Assembly: GCF_001544975.2 (NCBI RefSeq)
Contig: NZ_FCOG02000007.1
Location: 62,001 to 126,000 of the forward strand
Direction: 5' to 3'
DNA from: Caballeronia arationis
GTDB lineage: Bacteria > Pseudomonadota > Gammaproteobacteria > Burkholderiales > Burkholderiaceae
DNA length: 64,000 nucleotides
The position numbers were made by a program, and so were the translations under genes. This document shows, in pieces, positions 1-8,984 of the stretch; the first letter of the stretch is position 1; every line of letters begins with the position of its first letter. The notes under the pieces were generated by a model. That model was not told the origin of the DNA. It did not search any database and was given only the letters and a program-made list of their open reading frames with translations.

Positions 1-179
1 ACGGCGAGTTGAGCAGCGTCGCGCACGCACTGAGACCGGCGTTCGCGACAGTCGATACGATCCAGTTTAGGTCGCATCTATCGAACTACCATGCTGATAG
101 AACGAAATCACTCTTGCCGATTGGCGAACAATCGCTTGCCGGTTGCCCGGCGGCGATCGCCGACCGGCGCGTAACGCAT

Positions 180-329
180 TCAGGCCCGCCTCTGAAACAA
201 GCTCTTAAAAGCCCGCAGCAAAGCCGCGAAACGATGCACGTGCGTGAAATCCGGCGGCGGCATGTCGGCGTGGTGCGGGCTGTAGTCCTGCGCGTGCCGG
301 TTCTGCGAGACGAGAAGTCCGATGTACAT
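180..329 (-). CDS. small hypothetical protein (49 aa)
   Basis: A short reading frame of unknown function. The ATG at 329 is preceded by GGGAG seven bases upstream, a good ribosome binding site; a longer form would need a GTG at 365. The protein is rich in His, Pro and Arg and ends in a basic helix-like stretch. There is no signal peptide or membrane segment. It is separated from the isocitrate dehydrogenase gene by a terminator, so it would be its own transcript. Coding status rests on the ribosome binding site and frame only. Confidence 0.4.
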   Translation of the reverse strand: MYIGLLVSQNRHAQDYSPHHADMPPPDFTHVHRFAALLRAFKSLFQRRA

Positions 330-532
330 GGCATAGCTCCCAATGATTGCATCGGATTGCGGCACATCGGCGCATGAAGGCCACTAGAAGCGCGCTCAAC
401 CGGTTCCGATCTGCGGTGATTGGCGCCGGACGTCGATTTCGCGATCTCCAGCGTGTCACGAGTGTGCGCGACTGGACTGATGGCGGGTACCCGCATCAAG
501 GCTGGCCGCGAAGGTAGGGACCAGAAGCCGCA

Positions 533-560
533 GCAAAAAAAAGCCGCCCCTGCGGGCGGC
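533..560 (-). terminator. Rho-independent terminator of the isocitrate dehydrogenase gene
   Basis: A seven-base GC-only stem (GCCGCCC / GGGCGGC) with a four-base loop at 543-560. On the minus strand it is followed by a run of eight T. It lies about 85 bases past the icd stop codon. Confidence 0.8.
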
Positions 561-644
561 CGGCATACATCTGAAACTCGAAGGCTGAAGCGTGTTCTTC
601 ACGTGCTCCTTCCGCAACCCGAAAGGAGCATGCTCGACGAGGGC

Positions 645-2882
645 TTACCCCTGCGTCGTAGACAACGCCGCGTTCAGCGTCTTGCTCGGGCGCATCACCG
701 AGTCGAGCTTGTCGAAATCGGGCTTGTAATAGCCGCCGATATCCGCCGCCTGGCCCTGCACTTCCGTCAGTTCGGCAACGATCGCCTTCTCGTTCTCAGC
801 CAGACGTTTCGCGAGCGGCGCAAACTGCTCGGCCAGCCCGGCGTCTTCCGTCTGCGCCGCGAGTTCCTGCGCCCAGTACATCGCGAGGTAGAACTGGCTG
901 CCGCGATTGTCGATCTGACCGGTCTTCGGCGACGGATTCTTGTTGTTGTCGAGCAGCTTGCCCGTGGCGGCGTCGAGCGTCTTCGCCAGGATCTTCGCCT
1001 TCGCGTTGCCGGTCTTGATGCCGAGATCTTCCAGCGACACCGCGAGCGCGAGGAACTCGCCGAGCGAATCCCAGCGCAAATGGTTCTCTTCGACCAGTTG
1101 CTTCACGTGCTTCGGCGCCGAGCCGCCCGCGCCGGTTTCGTACATGCCGCCGCCCGCCATCAGCGGAACGATCGACAGCATCTTGGCGCTCGTGCCGAGT
1201 TCCATGATCGGGAACAGGTCGGTCAGGTAATCGCGCAGGATGTTGCCCGTGACCGAGATGGTGTCGAGGCCGCGGATCACGCGCTCAAGCGTGTAACGCA
1301 TCGCGCGCACCTGCGACATGATCTGGATGTCGAGGCCTTCGGTGTCGTGATCCTTCAGGTACGTCTCGACCTTCTTGATGAGCTCGGCTTCGTGCGGACG
1401 ATACGGGTCGAGCCAGAACACGGCCGGCATGCCCGAGTTGCGCGCGCGCGTGACGGCGAGCTTCACCCAGTCGCGGATCGGCGCGTCCTTGACCTGGCAC
1501 ATGCGCCAGATATCGCCTTCCTCGACGTCCTGCGCCAGCAGCACGTCACCCGTTTCGTTGTCGACGATGCGCGCTTCGCCCGCTTCCAGCACTTCGAACG
1601 TCTTGTCGTGCGAGCCGTATTCTTCCGCCTTCTGCGCCATCAGGCCGACGTTCGGCACCGTGCCCATCGTGCGCGGATCGAAGTTGCCGTTGGTCTTGCA
1701 GAAGTTGATGATTTCCTGATAGATGCGCGCGAACGTGCTCTCCGGAATCACTGCCTTGGTGTCTTTCGGACGGCCGTCGGCGCCCCACATCTTGCCGCCG
1801 ATGCGGATCATCGCGGGCATCGATGCGTCGACGATCACGTCATTCGGCGCGTGCAGGTTCGAGATGCCCTTCGCCGAATCCACCATCGCCAGTTCCGGGC
1901 GATGCTCGTGGCACGCGTGCAGGTCGCGGATGATTTCCTCGCGCTTCGTGCTCGGCAGCGACTCCAGCTTGTCGTACAGGTTGACGAGGCCGTTGTTGAC
2001 GTTCACGCCGAGTTCGTCGAACAGCGCCTCATGCTTCGCGAACGCTTCCTTGTAAAAGATCTTGACCGCGTGGCCGAAAACGATCGGGTGCGAGACCTTC
2101 ATCATTGTCGCCTTGACGTGCAGCGAGAACATCACGTCGGTCTTGCGCGCGTCTTCCATCTGCTCTTCGTAGAACTCGCAGAGGGCCTTCTTGCTCATGA
2201 ACATGCTGTCGATGATCTCGCCTTCGAGCAGCTTGACCTTCGGCTTCAGCACGATGGTCTTGCCGCTCTTCGTCACGAGTTCCATCTTGACTTCGCGCGC
2301 GCGGTCGAGGGTCATCGACTTTTCGCCGTGGTAGAAGTCGCCGTGCTTCATGTGCGCGACGTGCGTGCGCGACGCCATGCTCCAGTCGCCCATGCTGTGC
2401 GGGTTCTTCTTCGCGTAGTTCTTCACGGCAGCGGGCGCGCGGCGGTCCGAGTTGCCCTCGCGCAGCACCGGGTTCACCGCGCTGCCGAGGCACTTCGAAT
2501 AGCGGTGGCGGATCGCCTGTTCGGCTTCGGTTTTCGGCTCTTCCGGGAAGTCCGGCACCTTGTAGCCCTTCGACTGCAGTTCCTTGATCGCGCCGATCAG
2601 CTGGTGCACCGATGCGCTGATGTTGGGCAGCTTGATGATGTTGGTGTCGGGCAGGAGCGTCAGGCGCCCGAGTTCGGCGAGATTGTCGGGAACGCGCTGG
2701 TCTTCCGTCAGGAATTCCGGGAATTCGCCCAGGATGCGGCCCGCCACCGAGATGTCGCTCGTCTCGACGTTGATCCCTGCCGGCGCGGTGAACGTGCGGA
2801 TGATGGGCAGGAAGGCACTGGTCGCGAGCAGCGGTGCTTCGTCGGTGAGGGTGTAGATGATCGTCGGTTGCTGGGTACTCAT
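645..2882 (-). CDS. icd: NADP-dependent isocitrate dehydrogenase, monomeric type
   Basis: Converts isocitrate to 2-oxoglutarate and CO2 with NADP+ in the TCA cycle, in the cytoplasm. The 745-residue length and the N-terminus ([20 protein letters not shown]) are typical of the monomeric IDH family, which is about twice the size of the usual dimeric enzyme's subunit. Sequence similarity runs the whole length, including the stretch [18 protein letters not shown] and the family's C-terminal region. The start is the ATG at 2882; the frame stays open four codons further upstream, but MSTQQ is the common family start. It is a single gene with its own terminator at 533-560. Confidence 0.96.
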   Translation of the reverse strand: MSTQQPTIIYTLTDEAPLLATSAFLPIIRTFTAPAGINVETSDISVAGRILGEFPEFLTEDQRVPDNLAELGRLTLLPDTNIIKLPNISASVHQLIGAIKELQSKGYKVPDFPEEPKTEAEQAIRHRYSKCLGSAVNPVLREGNSDRRAPAAVKNYAKKNPHSMGDWSMASRTHVAHMKHGDFYHGEKSMTLDRAREVKMELVTKSGKTIVLKPKVKLLEGEIIDSMFMSKKALCEFYEEQMEDARKTDVMFSLHVKATMMKVSHPIVFGHAVKIFYKEAFAKHEALFDELGVNVNNGLVNLYDKLESLPSTKREEIIRDLHACHEHRPELAMVDSAKGISNLHAPNDVIVDASMPAMIRIGGKMWGADGRPKDTKAVIPESTFARIYQEIINFCKTNGNFDPRTMGTVPNVGLMAQKAEEYGSHDKTFEVLEAGEARIVDNETGDVLLAQDVEEGDIWRMCQVKDAPIRDWVKLAVTRARNSGMPAVFWLDPYRPHEAELIKKVETYLKDHDTEGLDIQIMSQVRAMRYTLERVIRGLDTISVTGNILRDYLTDLFPIMELGTSAKMLSIVPLMAGGGMYETGAGGSAPKHVKQLVEENHLRWDSLGEFLALAVSLEDLGIKTGNAKAKILAKTLDAATGKLLDNNKNPSPKTGQIDNRGSQFYLAMYWAQELAAQTEDAGLAEQFAPLAKRLAENEKAIVAELTEVQGQAADIGGYYKPDFDKLDSVMRPSKTLNAALSTTQG

Positions 2883-3116
2883 CGCTTGTCTCAAGTTCGA
2901 GAAACGGGTTGGGAAGCTGGTCGGAAACCGGCGGCTGCGGCGCAGCGGCGAGGCGCAGGCCAGCGCCGAACCCTGAATTTTGCCTGATTTTGCGCCCGGA
3001 CGGATTTAGATGGCGGGAAGCGGGGTATCGCGGGCGCGCCGGAAGCCCAATACGCCGCCGTTGAGCCCTCTATCCTTTGCCTGCGCCGACGCGTTCGAAT
3101 CGCCCCGCACGGCGCA

Positions 3117-3755
3117 TCACGAATGCGATGTCAGAAGCCTGATTCCCGCGATGCCGAACACGACGGCGAGGCCCGCTTCGAGCCACCGGCGCAGCGCGGC
3201 GTAGATCCTGCGGGCCGACGACGTCGAGAACAAGGCGGCATAACTGCCGAAAACGAACAATCCGATGCCGAGGCACCCGCCGACCACGGCCGCCATGTGC
3301 TGCCCGCTCGCGCCGGCCGGCGAGGCGAGCGCCACGACGGAAATCCACACGAGGATGGCCTTCGGGTTCGTCAGGTGCATGAGCGCGCCGCGCACATAGA
3401 GACTGTGCAGCGGCCGGTCGCCATTGGGCGAGGCTGTCGCGCGCGGCTTCGCAGACAGCGCCGACCTGCCCGACTTGAACGCGAGCCAGAGCAGGTAGAT
3501 TCCGCCGAACACCTTCACCGCGACGAGAAAACCCGAATAGGCCATCAGGGTTGCCGACAATCCGAGCGTCGCGAGCGTCGCCCAGAAGAACGATCCCGAA
3601 ATGACGCCCGCCGCGAACGTGAACGCAGCCTTGCGGCCGGTAGTCGTCGCGATCGACATGATCGCGAGGTTGCTCGGCCCGGGGCTGGCCGTTCCGACGA
3701 AGTAGGCCGAGTAGGCGAACAGCAGGTTCGCCGTGGTGATCGCGTTGCCGGTCAT
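3117..3755 (-). CDS. LysE/RhtB family amino-acid exporter
   Basis: An inner-membrane exporter of 212 residues, the usual length of the LysE/RhtB family, which pumps amino acids or derivatives out of the cell. The N-terminal membrane region holds the family stretch TASPGPSNLAIMSIATTTGR, and a second typical stretch, LTNPKAILVWI, lies in the middle; about six hydrophobic segments are visible. The start MTGNAITTAN at 3755 matches the family; the frame is open 20 codons further upstream but with no family-like sequence there. Substrate cannot be told from sequence. No regulator lies next to it. Confidence 0.9.
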   Translation of the reverse strand: MTGNAITTANLLFAYSAYFVGTASPGPSNLAIMSIATTTGRKAAFTFAAGVISGSFFWATLATLGLSATLMAYSGFLVAVKVFGGIYLLWLAFKSGRSALSAKPRATASPNGDRPLHSLYVRGALMHLTNPKAILVWISVVALASPAGASGQHMAAVVGGCLGIGLFVFGSYAALFSTSSARRIYAALRRWLEAGLAVVFGIAGIRLLTSHS

Positions 3756-3860
3756 GGGAGTACCTGTTTTTTGCCGTATGTGAAGCGATTGTCGGCGAAT
3801 TCGTCTTTTCGTCACAGATACGGTTGGTTTGGGGCAAAACAGGACAATCGGCGCCGGGCG

Positions 3861-4115
3861 CTAGCGCCTGCACGCGTCCGGCCGCGCTTTCGAACCGCGG
3901 CGCTCCGCGGGCACCTTGCAATTATCGACGCGCTGGTCGTCGCTCGCCTTGTCGCCCAGGCGTTCCTTGAGGGTCTTCGGCGGCTCGGACGGGGCTTGCT
4001 GCGCAGGTGTGTCCGCCGCCTTCCCGGCCGCCGCCGGCAAGCCCCAAAGGCCAAGGACGACCGCCACCGCTCCGGCGCGGATGCACAGCGCAAAACATTT
4101 CGATGATCGCGGCAT
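3861..4115 (-). CDS. small exported protein (84 aa), function unknown
   Basis: An 84-residue protein with a clear Sec signal peptide: basic start, hydrophobic core AVAVVLGLWGL, and a likely cut after AAAGKAA near residue 34. The mature part is short, charged and rich in Pro, Lys and Arg, with two Cys (CKVPAERRG and DACRR) that could form a disulfide in the periplasm. I do not recognise a family. It stands alone between the LysE gene and the divergent carbonic anhydrase gene. Confidence 0.6.
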   Translation of the reverse strand: MPRSSKCFALCIRAGAVAVVLGLWGLPAAAGKAADTPAQQAPSEPPKTLKERLGDKASDDQRVDNCKVPAERRGSKARPDACRR

Positions 4116-4369
4116 GATCGAACTCCCGTCGGCGGCAAATCGCGCGCACGCGCCAGACGCTCACGCTAGCGCATCGGAGCATCGCGCACGCCCCGTTTCT
4201 TGCGCTCGCATTGCCCCGAAAACGTGCGCGAGCGGGCCTGAACGTGCGCATCGCCCGCCGATGTGCTGAAATGACGCCGCCGCGCAGCCGGTAAAATGGC
4301 GCATGGCGGCTTGCCGTATCATGATCCCTGCATCGTCCAGACACGCCCCCCCCGAAGGAACCCCTCTCC

Positions 4370-5071
4370 ATGTCCGACAATACGTCCACCAGCGAAGACC
4401 GCAACGGCTCCGGCGAGCACGACCTGCTGTACCTGCTCAAGGGCGCGGACAAGTTCAGCCGCGACGTGTTCCCGGGCAGCGAAGACCTGTTCCGCAGTCT
4501 CGCCGCTCATCAGGCGCCGCACACGCTTTTCATCACCTGCGCCGATTCCCGCGTCTCGCCCGAAATGATCACGCAGACCGGTCCCGGCGAGCTCTTCGTG
4601 TGCCGCAACATCGGCAACATCGTGCCCGCCTATGGCGAGATGCTCGGCGGCGTGTCGGCGGTCGTCGAATTCGCGGTGCTCGCGCTGAACGTGCGGCAGA
4701 TCGTGATCTGCGGCCACTCGGACTGCGGTGCGATGAAGGGCCTCGCGTCGGGCGCGACCATCGCCGATGAAATGCCCACCGTGCACGCGTGGCTGCGCAA
4801 CGCAGAGGCCGCGCGCAGTGTCGCGATCGCGCGCAAGCTGCACGACGAACAGATGGTGCAGGCGATGGTGGAAGAAAACATCCGTCTGCAGTTGAACCAT
4901 TTGCGCACGCATCCGGCGGTGGCCGGACGGCTCGCGCTCGGCACGCTGCAGGTGCAGGGCTGGGTGTACGACATCGGGCACGGAAAAGTGTCCGTGTTCG
5001 ACGACGCGGCCGGCGTCTTCGAGACGACCGCCGAGGCCCGCATGCGCCTCATGCGCAAGGCGGCGCCGTAG
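4370..5071 (+). CDS. can: beta-class carbonic anhydrase
   Basis: Interconverts CO2 and bicarbonate in the cytoplasm, supplying bicarbonate to carboxylases. The beta-class zinc ligands and catalytic dyad are all present: Cys57, Asp59 and Arg61 in CADSRV, and His116 and Cys119 in GHSDCG. The length (233 residues) is normal for the family. The start ATG at 4370 is the first in frame. It runs convergently into the GNAT gene with only three bases between stop codons, and it appears to be transcribed alone. Confidence 0.95.
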   Translation: MSDNTSTSEDRNGSGEHDLLYLLKGADKFSRDVFPGSEDLFRSLAAHQAPHTLFITCADSRVSPEMITQTGPGELFVCRNIGNIVPAYGEMLGGVSAVVEFAVLALNVRQIVICGHSDCGAMKGLASGATIADEMPTVHAWLRNAEAARSVAIARKLHDEQMVQAMVEENIRLQLNHLRTHPAVAGRLALGTLQVQGWVYDIGHGKVSVFDDAAGVFETTAEARMRLMRKAAP

Positions 5072-5074
5072 ACG

Positions 5075-5671
5075 CTAGCGCGCCATTCTGGCCTCGAGCA
5101 TCGCCTTCACGCCGGGCCACTCCGAATCGATGATGCTGAAGCGCACCGAGTTGCGCACACGGCCATCAGGCATGATCCGCTCGTTGCGAACGATGCCTTC
5201 CTGCTTCGCTCCGATCCGCAGGATCGCGGCGCGCGACTTCTCGTTGAGTTCGTCCGTCGTGAACTGCACGCGGACCGCCTTCATGGCCTCGAACGCGTGG
5301 GTCAGCAGCAGGTACTTCGCCTCCGTATTGGCGCCCGAGCGCTGCACCGATCCGGCGAGCCACGTATGACCGATCTCCATCTTGCGATTCGCGCGGTCGA
5401 TCTTCCAGAAGCGCGTGCTGCCGACGACACCCGTCTCGCGCATCGCGATCACGAAGGGCATCACGGTTGCCGCTTCGCGGCCCGCGAGCGCCGCGGCGAT
5501 GTATCGCTCGACCGTTTCGGGCCCGGGCACGACTGTCAGCGTCATGCTCCACAACTGGCCGTCGGCGGCTGCCTGAAGGAGCGCGGGTGCATCGTCGGCC
5601 TCCAGCGGGCGCAGTTCGACCGTCGTGCCGGTCAGGGTCGGCTGCATGAATGAAGGGTCGATGTCGGTCAT
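5075..5671 (-). CDS. GNAT family N-acetyltransferase (RimJ/RimL-like)
   Basis: A 198-residue acetyltransferase of the RimJ/RimL type (Acetyltransf_3), which moves an acetyl group from acetyl-CoA to an amine. Typical features are VELRPLEADDAPALLQAA at the N-terminus, the beta-strand and turn GVVGSTRFWKID, the stretch EIGHTWLAGSVQRSGANTEA, and NEKSRAAILRIGAKQEG near the C-terminus. The start is MTDIDPSF at 5671; ten more codons are open upstream. The substrate is unknown. It converges on the carbonic anhydrase gene. Confidence 0.85.
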   Translation of the reverse strand: MTDIDPSFMQPTLTGTTVELRPLEADDAPALLQAAADGQLWSMTLTVVPGPETVERYIAAALAGREAATVMPFVIAMRETGVVGSTRFWKIDRANRKMEIGHTWLAGSVQRSGANTEAKYLLLTHAFEAMKAVRVQFTTDELNEKSRAAILRIGAKQEGIVRNERIMPDGRVRNSVRFSIIDSEWPGVKAMLEARMAR

Positions 5672-5809
5672 GTCGAAGCGGGCGTTGGTCGCGAAGCACA
5701 CATCTTATCGCGGCGTCCGGGCCGCGTTGACACGCGCGCGCGAACGCCCGATGATCTGCGGGAACGAAGACGAACACGAAGACCACGGCGCCAGCCGATC
5801 CCTCATGTC

Positions 5810-6211
5810 ATGACAAGCTATCGCGGTTCCTGCCACTGTGGCGCGGTGCGCTTTCGCGTCGATGCCGACATCGCCGAGCTGACGACTTGCGACTGCTCGC
5901 TGTGCCGCATGAAAAACGCGCTGATGACGAAGGTCCACGAGAGCCAGCTGGAGATTCTCGAAGGCGCGCAGCATCTCTCGACATACCGGTGGAACACCGG
6001 GCGCGCCCGTCATCATTTCTGTTCACGCTGCGGCATCTACACGTTTCATCGCAAGCGCGCGGCGCCTGACCACTACGGCGTCAACGTTTTCTGCCTCGCC
6101 GGCTTCGACCCTGCCGCGGTCCCCGTGCGCGTGACGCCGGGCGCCTGCATGTCGGTCGTGACGCCGGATGCGCGCCCCGAATGGCCGGGACCGAGGGACC
6201 CCGGCGAATGA
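5810..6211 (+). CDS. GFA family zinc-binding protein
   Basis: A 133-residue protein of the GFA (glutathione-dependent formaldehyde-activating) fold. The zinc-binding cysteines are in the expected places: CHCGAVRF near residue 8, CDCSLC near residue 28, and FCSRCGIYTFH near residue 72. Members bind zinc and sometimes glutathione; most, including this one, have no proven reaction. It appears to be a single-gene unit. A second, more distant GFA protein is encoded at 28098. Confidence 0.88.
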   Translation: MTSYRGSCHCGAVRFRVDADIAELTTCDCSLCRMKNALMTKVHESQLEILEGAQHLSTYRWNTGRARHHFCSRCGIYTFHRKRAAPDHYGVNVFCLAGFDPAAVPVRVTPGACMSVVTPDARPEWPGPRDPGE

Positions 6212-6376
6212 TGCGCGCGCCGCCGCGTCACGCTCGAAAGGCTGCGGGCGCGGGGTTAAGATAGGCTTGTCGACGCGCGGCAGGGACACGCGAACCGTTC
6301 CCCCGCGCACCGTCAGAAGCGCTACGAAGACCGTTACTCGTGGCGTGCCGGTTCAGACCATCCGGATGGGGCACTC

Positions 6377-7768
6377 ATGAAGCATCGTCGTCCGCATCGG
6401 CCGCATATCCCTCAGGAACACACGAGAGCGGCGTGGCGCGACTTGGCAGTGGCTTTCACGCCTTTCGCGCTGATCTTCGTGGTCGTGGCGGCGCTCGTCG
6501 TCTGGGTCGTCAATCCGGCTCCGCCGCGCAGCATCACGATGAGCGCCGGCCCGCGCGACAGTTCGTTCTTCGTCACCGCCGAGGAGTATCGCAAGATCCT
6601 CGCGCGCAACGGCATCAAGCTCAACGTGCTGCTCTCCGATGGCTCGGTGCAGAATCTCCAGCGGCTTCTGGATCCGAAGGAGCACGTCGATCTGGCGCTC
6701 GTGCAGGGCGGCGTGTCGGACGGGCTCGATACGTCGTCGCTCATTTCGCTCGGCAATGTCTTCTATGTGCCGGTCGTCGTGTTTTATCGCGGACGTGGCA
6801 TCACGCAGCTTTCGCAACTCATGGGCAAGCGGATCGCGATCGGGCGCGAAGGCAGCGGCACGCGCATGCTCTCGCTGAAGCTGCTCGCCGCCAACGGCAT
6901 CGACCCGGCCAACGGTGCCGGCACCGGCACGACGCTGCTGCCCACCGACGGCCTGGACGCCGCGAAACAACTGGTCGCGGGAGAAGCCGATGCGGCGATC
7001 CTCAACGGCGATTCCGCCACGCGCGCGCTGATGCTGCGTCTGTTGCGCGTGCCCGGCATCTCGGTGATGGATTTCTCGGAAGCAGCCGCCTATACGCGCC
7101 TTTTTCCCTATCTCGATGAAATCGACCTGCCGCCCGGCGTGCTCGACCTCGCACGCCGGATTCCACCCGAGACCGTGCATCTGATCAGCCCGACGGTGGA
7201 AATCGTCGCGCGTCCGAATCTTCATCCGGCCATTTCGGACCTCATCATCGAAGCCGCGCAGGAAATCCACGGAAGGCCGGGCCTTATGCAACAGGCCGGA
7301 CAATTCCCGAGCCCCGTCACGCACGAATACGCGATCAGCGATGACGCCAAGCGCTACTACCGTTCGGGCAAGAGTCTGCTGTTCCGCACGATGCCGTTCT
7401 GGGTCGCGAGCGTGGTCGACCGGCTGCTGTTCCTGCTGCTGCCCGTCGCGGTCCTGTTCGTTCCGGCGCTGCGGCTGCTTCCGGCGCTCTACCAGTGGCG
7501 CGTGCGCTCGCGCATCTATCGCTACTATGGTTCGCTGATCGCGATCGAACGGCGCGCCCTCGATCACTCGACTTCCGGAGAACGCAAGGCACTGCTTGAC
7601 GAACTCGACCATATCGAGGAGTCGCTCAACACGCTGCGCATGCCGCTCGCTCATGCGGATGCGTTCTATGTCCTGCGCGAGCACGTCGGCTTCGTGCGCG
7701 ACCGTTTGAGCGAAGCCGCGATGGATCGCGAGCATCCGTCGCCGGTAAGCGTGACATCCCCGCAGTGA
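6377..7768 (+). CDS. membrane-anchored TAXI-type (TRAP) solute-binding protein
   Basis: A 463-residue protein with the TAXI family binding domain between two membrane segments: one near residues 28-47 and a second near 345-375, followed by a cytoplasmic tail of about 85 residues. Family stretches include ITMSAGPRDSSFFVTAEEYR and GKRIAIGREGSGTRMLSL. TAXI proteins usually deliver dicarboxylates or similar solutes to a TRAP permease. No permease gene is next to it, and the anchor and tail suggest that it is not a free periplasmic binder. It converges on the NifQ-like gene. Confidence 0.85.
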   Translation: MKHRRPHRPHIPQEHTRAAWRDLAVAFTPFALIFVVVAALVVWVVNPAPPRSITMSAGPRDSSFFVTAEEYRKILARNGIKLNVLLSDGSVQNLQRLLDPKEHVDLALVQGGVSDGLDTSSLISLGNVFYVPVVVFYRGRGITQLSQLMGKRIAIGREGSGTRMLSLKLLAANGIDPANGAGTGTTLLPTDGLDAAKQLVAGEADAAILNGDSATRALMLRLLRVPGISVMDFSEAAAYTRLFPYLDEIDLPPGVLDLARRIPPETVHLISPTVEIVARPNLHPAISDLIIEAAQEIHGRPGLMQQAGQFPSPVTHEYAISDDAKRYYRSGKSLLFRTMPFWVASVVDRLLFLLLPVAVLFVPALRLLPALYQWRVRSRIYRYYGSLIAIERRALDHSTSGERKALLDELDHIEESLNTLRMPLAHADAFYVLREHVGFVRDRLSEAAMDREHPSPVSVTSPQ

Positions 7769-7783
7769 GGTCCTTACCGGCAT

Positions 7784-8356
7784 TCAGCCCGCATCGACGG
7801 GATAGCAAAATCCGAAGTCCTCGCAACCCGGGCAACCGGGTGCGCCCGTGACGGCACGGCCATGCGCAAGCGCCACTTCCTGGGCCAGAAACTTCTTCCA
7901 GCGCAGCGCGTTCACGTTCCTTTCGACGAGCCCGGGATAGTGGCGCTCAAGGATCGCCGTGACGTCGTCGCGACCCGAGAGCCCGAGGTCGCGCCACAAA
8001 TGATCGGGACGCAGGCAGGCAGTGGCGATGATGGTCGCGAGACAGTGCGCATCGGTTGGGTGCGTCGCCGCGGTGACATCGTGCGCGAGCAAAAGCGCGC
8101 GCAGTTCGCTCACGAAAGCCCAGTGAGGCGACCAGAGCATCGCGTGCGGGAGGCCGGCGCGCTTCGCGGCGCGCGGAAAATGGCGCGCGATCAGCGCGTC
8201 CAGTTCGGTGCGCGAGAGGCCGAGCAGGAGAAGCTCACCGGACCCGATGCGCGCACCGATCAGACGAGCGAAAGCGACGGTGTCGGCCGAAGCCGGGTCG
8301 TCCGCACACGCGATGAGCGCAAGCGCGTCGTCCGCGGGCGCGACCGCGTCGTTCAT
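7784..8356 (-). CDS. nifQ: NifQ-like molybdenum-trafficking protein
   Basis: A 190-residue NifQ family protein. NifQ carries molybdenum, bound in an Fe-Mo-S cluster, to FeMo-cofactor assembly in nitrogen fixers. The family core DHLWRDLGLSGRDDVTAILE and RWKKFLAQE is present, as is the C-terminal cluster site CPGCEDFGFC (Cys175, Cys178, Cys184). The family motif is C-x4-C-x2-C-x5-C; here the first position (residue 170) is Thr, so three of four cysteines remain. The start codon at 8356 overlaps the stop of the sulfite-oxidase-type gene (ATGA), so the two are probably translated together. There are no nif genes in the window, so a role in general molybdenum supply is more likely than in nitrogenase assembly (inference). 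Confidence 0.85.
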   Translation of the reverse strand: MNDAVAPADDALALIACADDPASADTVAFARLIGARIGSGELLLLGLSRTELDALIARHFPRAAKRAGLPHAMLWSPHWAFVSELRALLLAHDVTAATHPTDAHCLATIIATACLRPDHLWRDLGLSGRDDVTAILERHYPGLVERNVNALRWKKFLAQEVALAHGRAVTGAPGCPGCEDFGFCYPVDAG

Positions 8357-8838
8357 GGCCTGGGCGAGCCGAGCACGATCGCCTCGATGCGCGTGAGGCG
8401 CTTGACATGCCGTGGCGCACGCACGGTATCCGCGCCGGAGACGAGCACGGGGAGGCCCTCGTCGATATCCAGCGATTTTTCCCCGCACGCATACGCGACC
8501 AGCGCGCGATCGCCGACGGGCGAATTGAAAAGCTCGTGCCACGAAAAAGTGACCGCATAGCCATCGTGCCCGTGCGCGAGGAACACGGTCCGCTTGAAGT
8601 CTGAGCTTCCCGGGCGACGCACGCCCGCCGCGTCGAGCAGCACGCGCAACTGCACGCCGCGATAGCTGTCGACGAAGCGGATGAAACGGCCGCTCGTGAA
8701 GCAGAACAGGTCGAAAGGTTCGAGCGCCACGCTCTCGAATTCGCGCAGCGCGGGAACGTCGAGCGACATCGGCCGCTCGACGTTCCCGTCGATCGTCACG
8801 ACCGGTTCGGCCAGTTGAAGAATGGTTGATTCGTCCAT
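8353..8838 (-). CDS. sulfite-oxidase-type molybdopterin-binding protein
   Basis: A 161-residue protein made of little more than an Oxidored_molyb domain, the fold that holds the molybdenum cofactor in sulfite oxidase and MsrP (YedY). Cys46 in FCFTSG sits where the family has its molybdenum-ligand cysteine, followed by the typical YRGVQLRVLLDAAGV; FLAHGHDGYAVTFSW also fits. It has no signal peptide, so it should be cytoplasmic. The start is ATG at 8838; a TTG two codons upstream is possible. It is the first gene of a pair with the NifQ-like gene, under a candidate ModE box 46 bases upstream. The substrate is unknown. Confidence 0.85.
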   Translation of the reverse strand: MDESTILQLAEPVVTIDGNVERPMSLDVPALREFESVALEPFDLFCFTSGRFIRFVDSYRGVQLRVLLDAAGVRRPGSSDFKRTVFLAHGHDGYAVTFSWHELFNSPVGDRALVAYACGEKSLDIDEGLPVLVSGADTVRAPRHVKRLTRIEAIVLGSPRP

Positions 8839-8883
8839 GTGCAAGGCTCGCTGGAAACGTTCGAATCGGGCTGAGGCGAATGC

Positions 8884-8907
8884 CGTAATATAGCCGAGGA
8901 TATGACG
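8884..8907. promoter_or_regulatory. candidate ModE (Mo) box 1
   Basis: CGTAATAT, eight bases, then ATATGACG. The arms and eight-base spacing match the E. coli ModE palindrome. It lies 46 bases upstream of the sulfite-oxidase-type start and 78 bases upstream of the divergent propeller lipoprotein. The same pattern recurs at 20148 and 22561. Confidence 0.75.
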
Positions 8908-8984
8908 AGGTTCGCATCAATGCCAGGATATTCGCCGCATGCCGGTCATGTTCGTCGGCGCATGATTGCCAGGGAGACCGTTCG

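Noticed and set aside
1..179. Left-edge open frames
   Set aside because: No ribosome binding site, domain or family-like sequence; nothing can be supported there.
420..2987. 855-codon plus-strand open frame
   Set aside because: It lies opposite the isocitrate dehydrogenase gene; its Arg/His-rich composition is typical of an antisense shadow in high-GC DNA.
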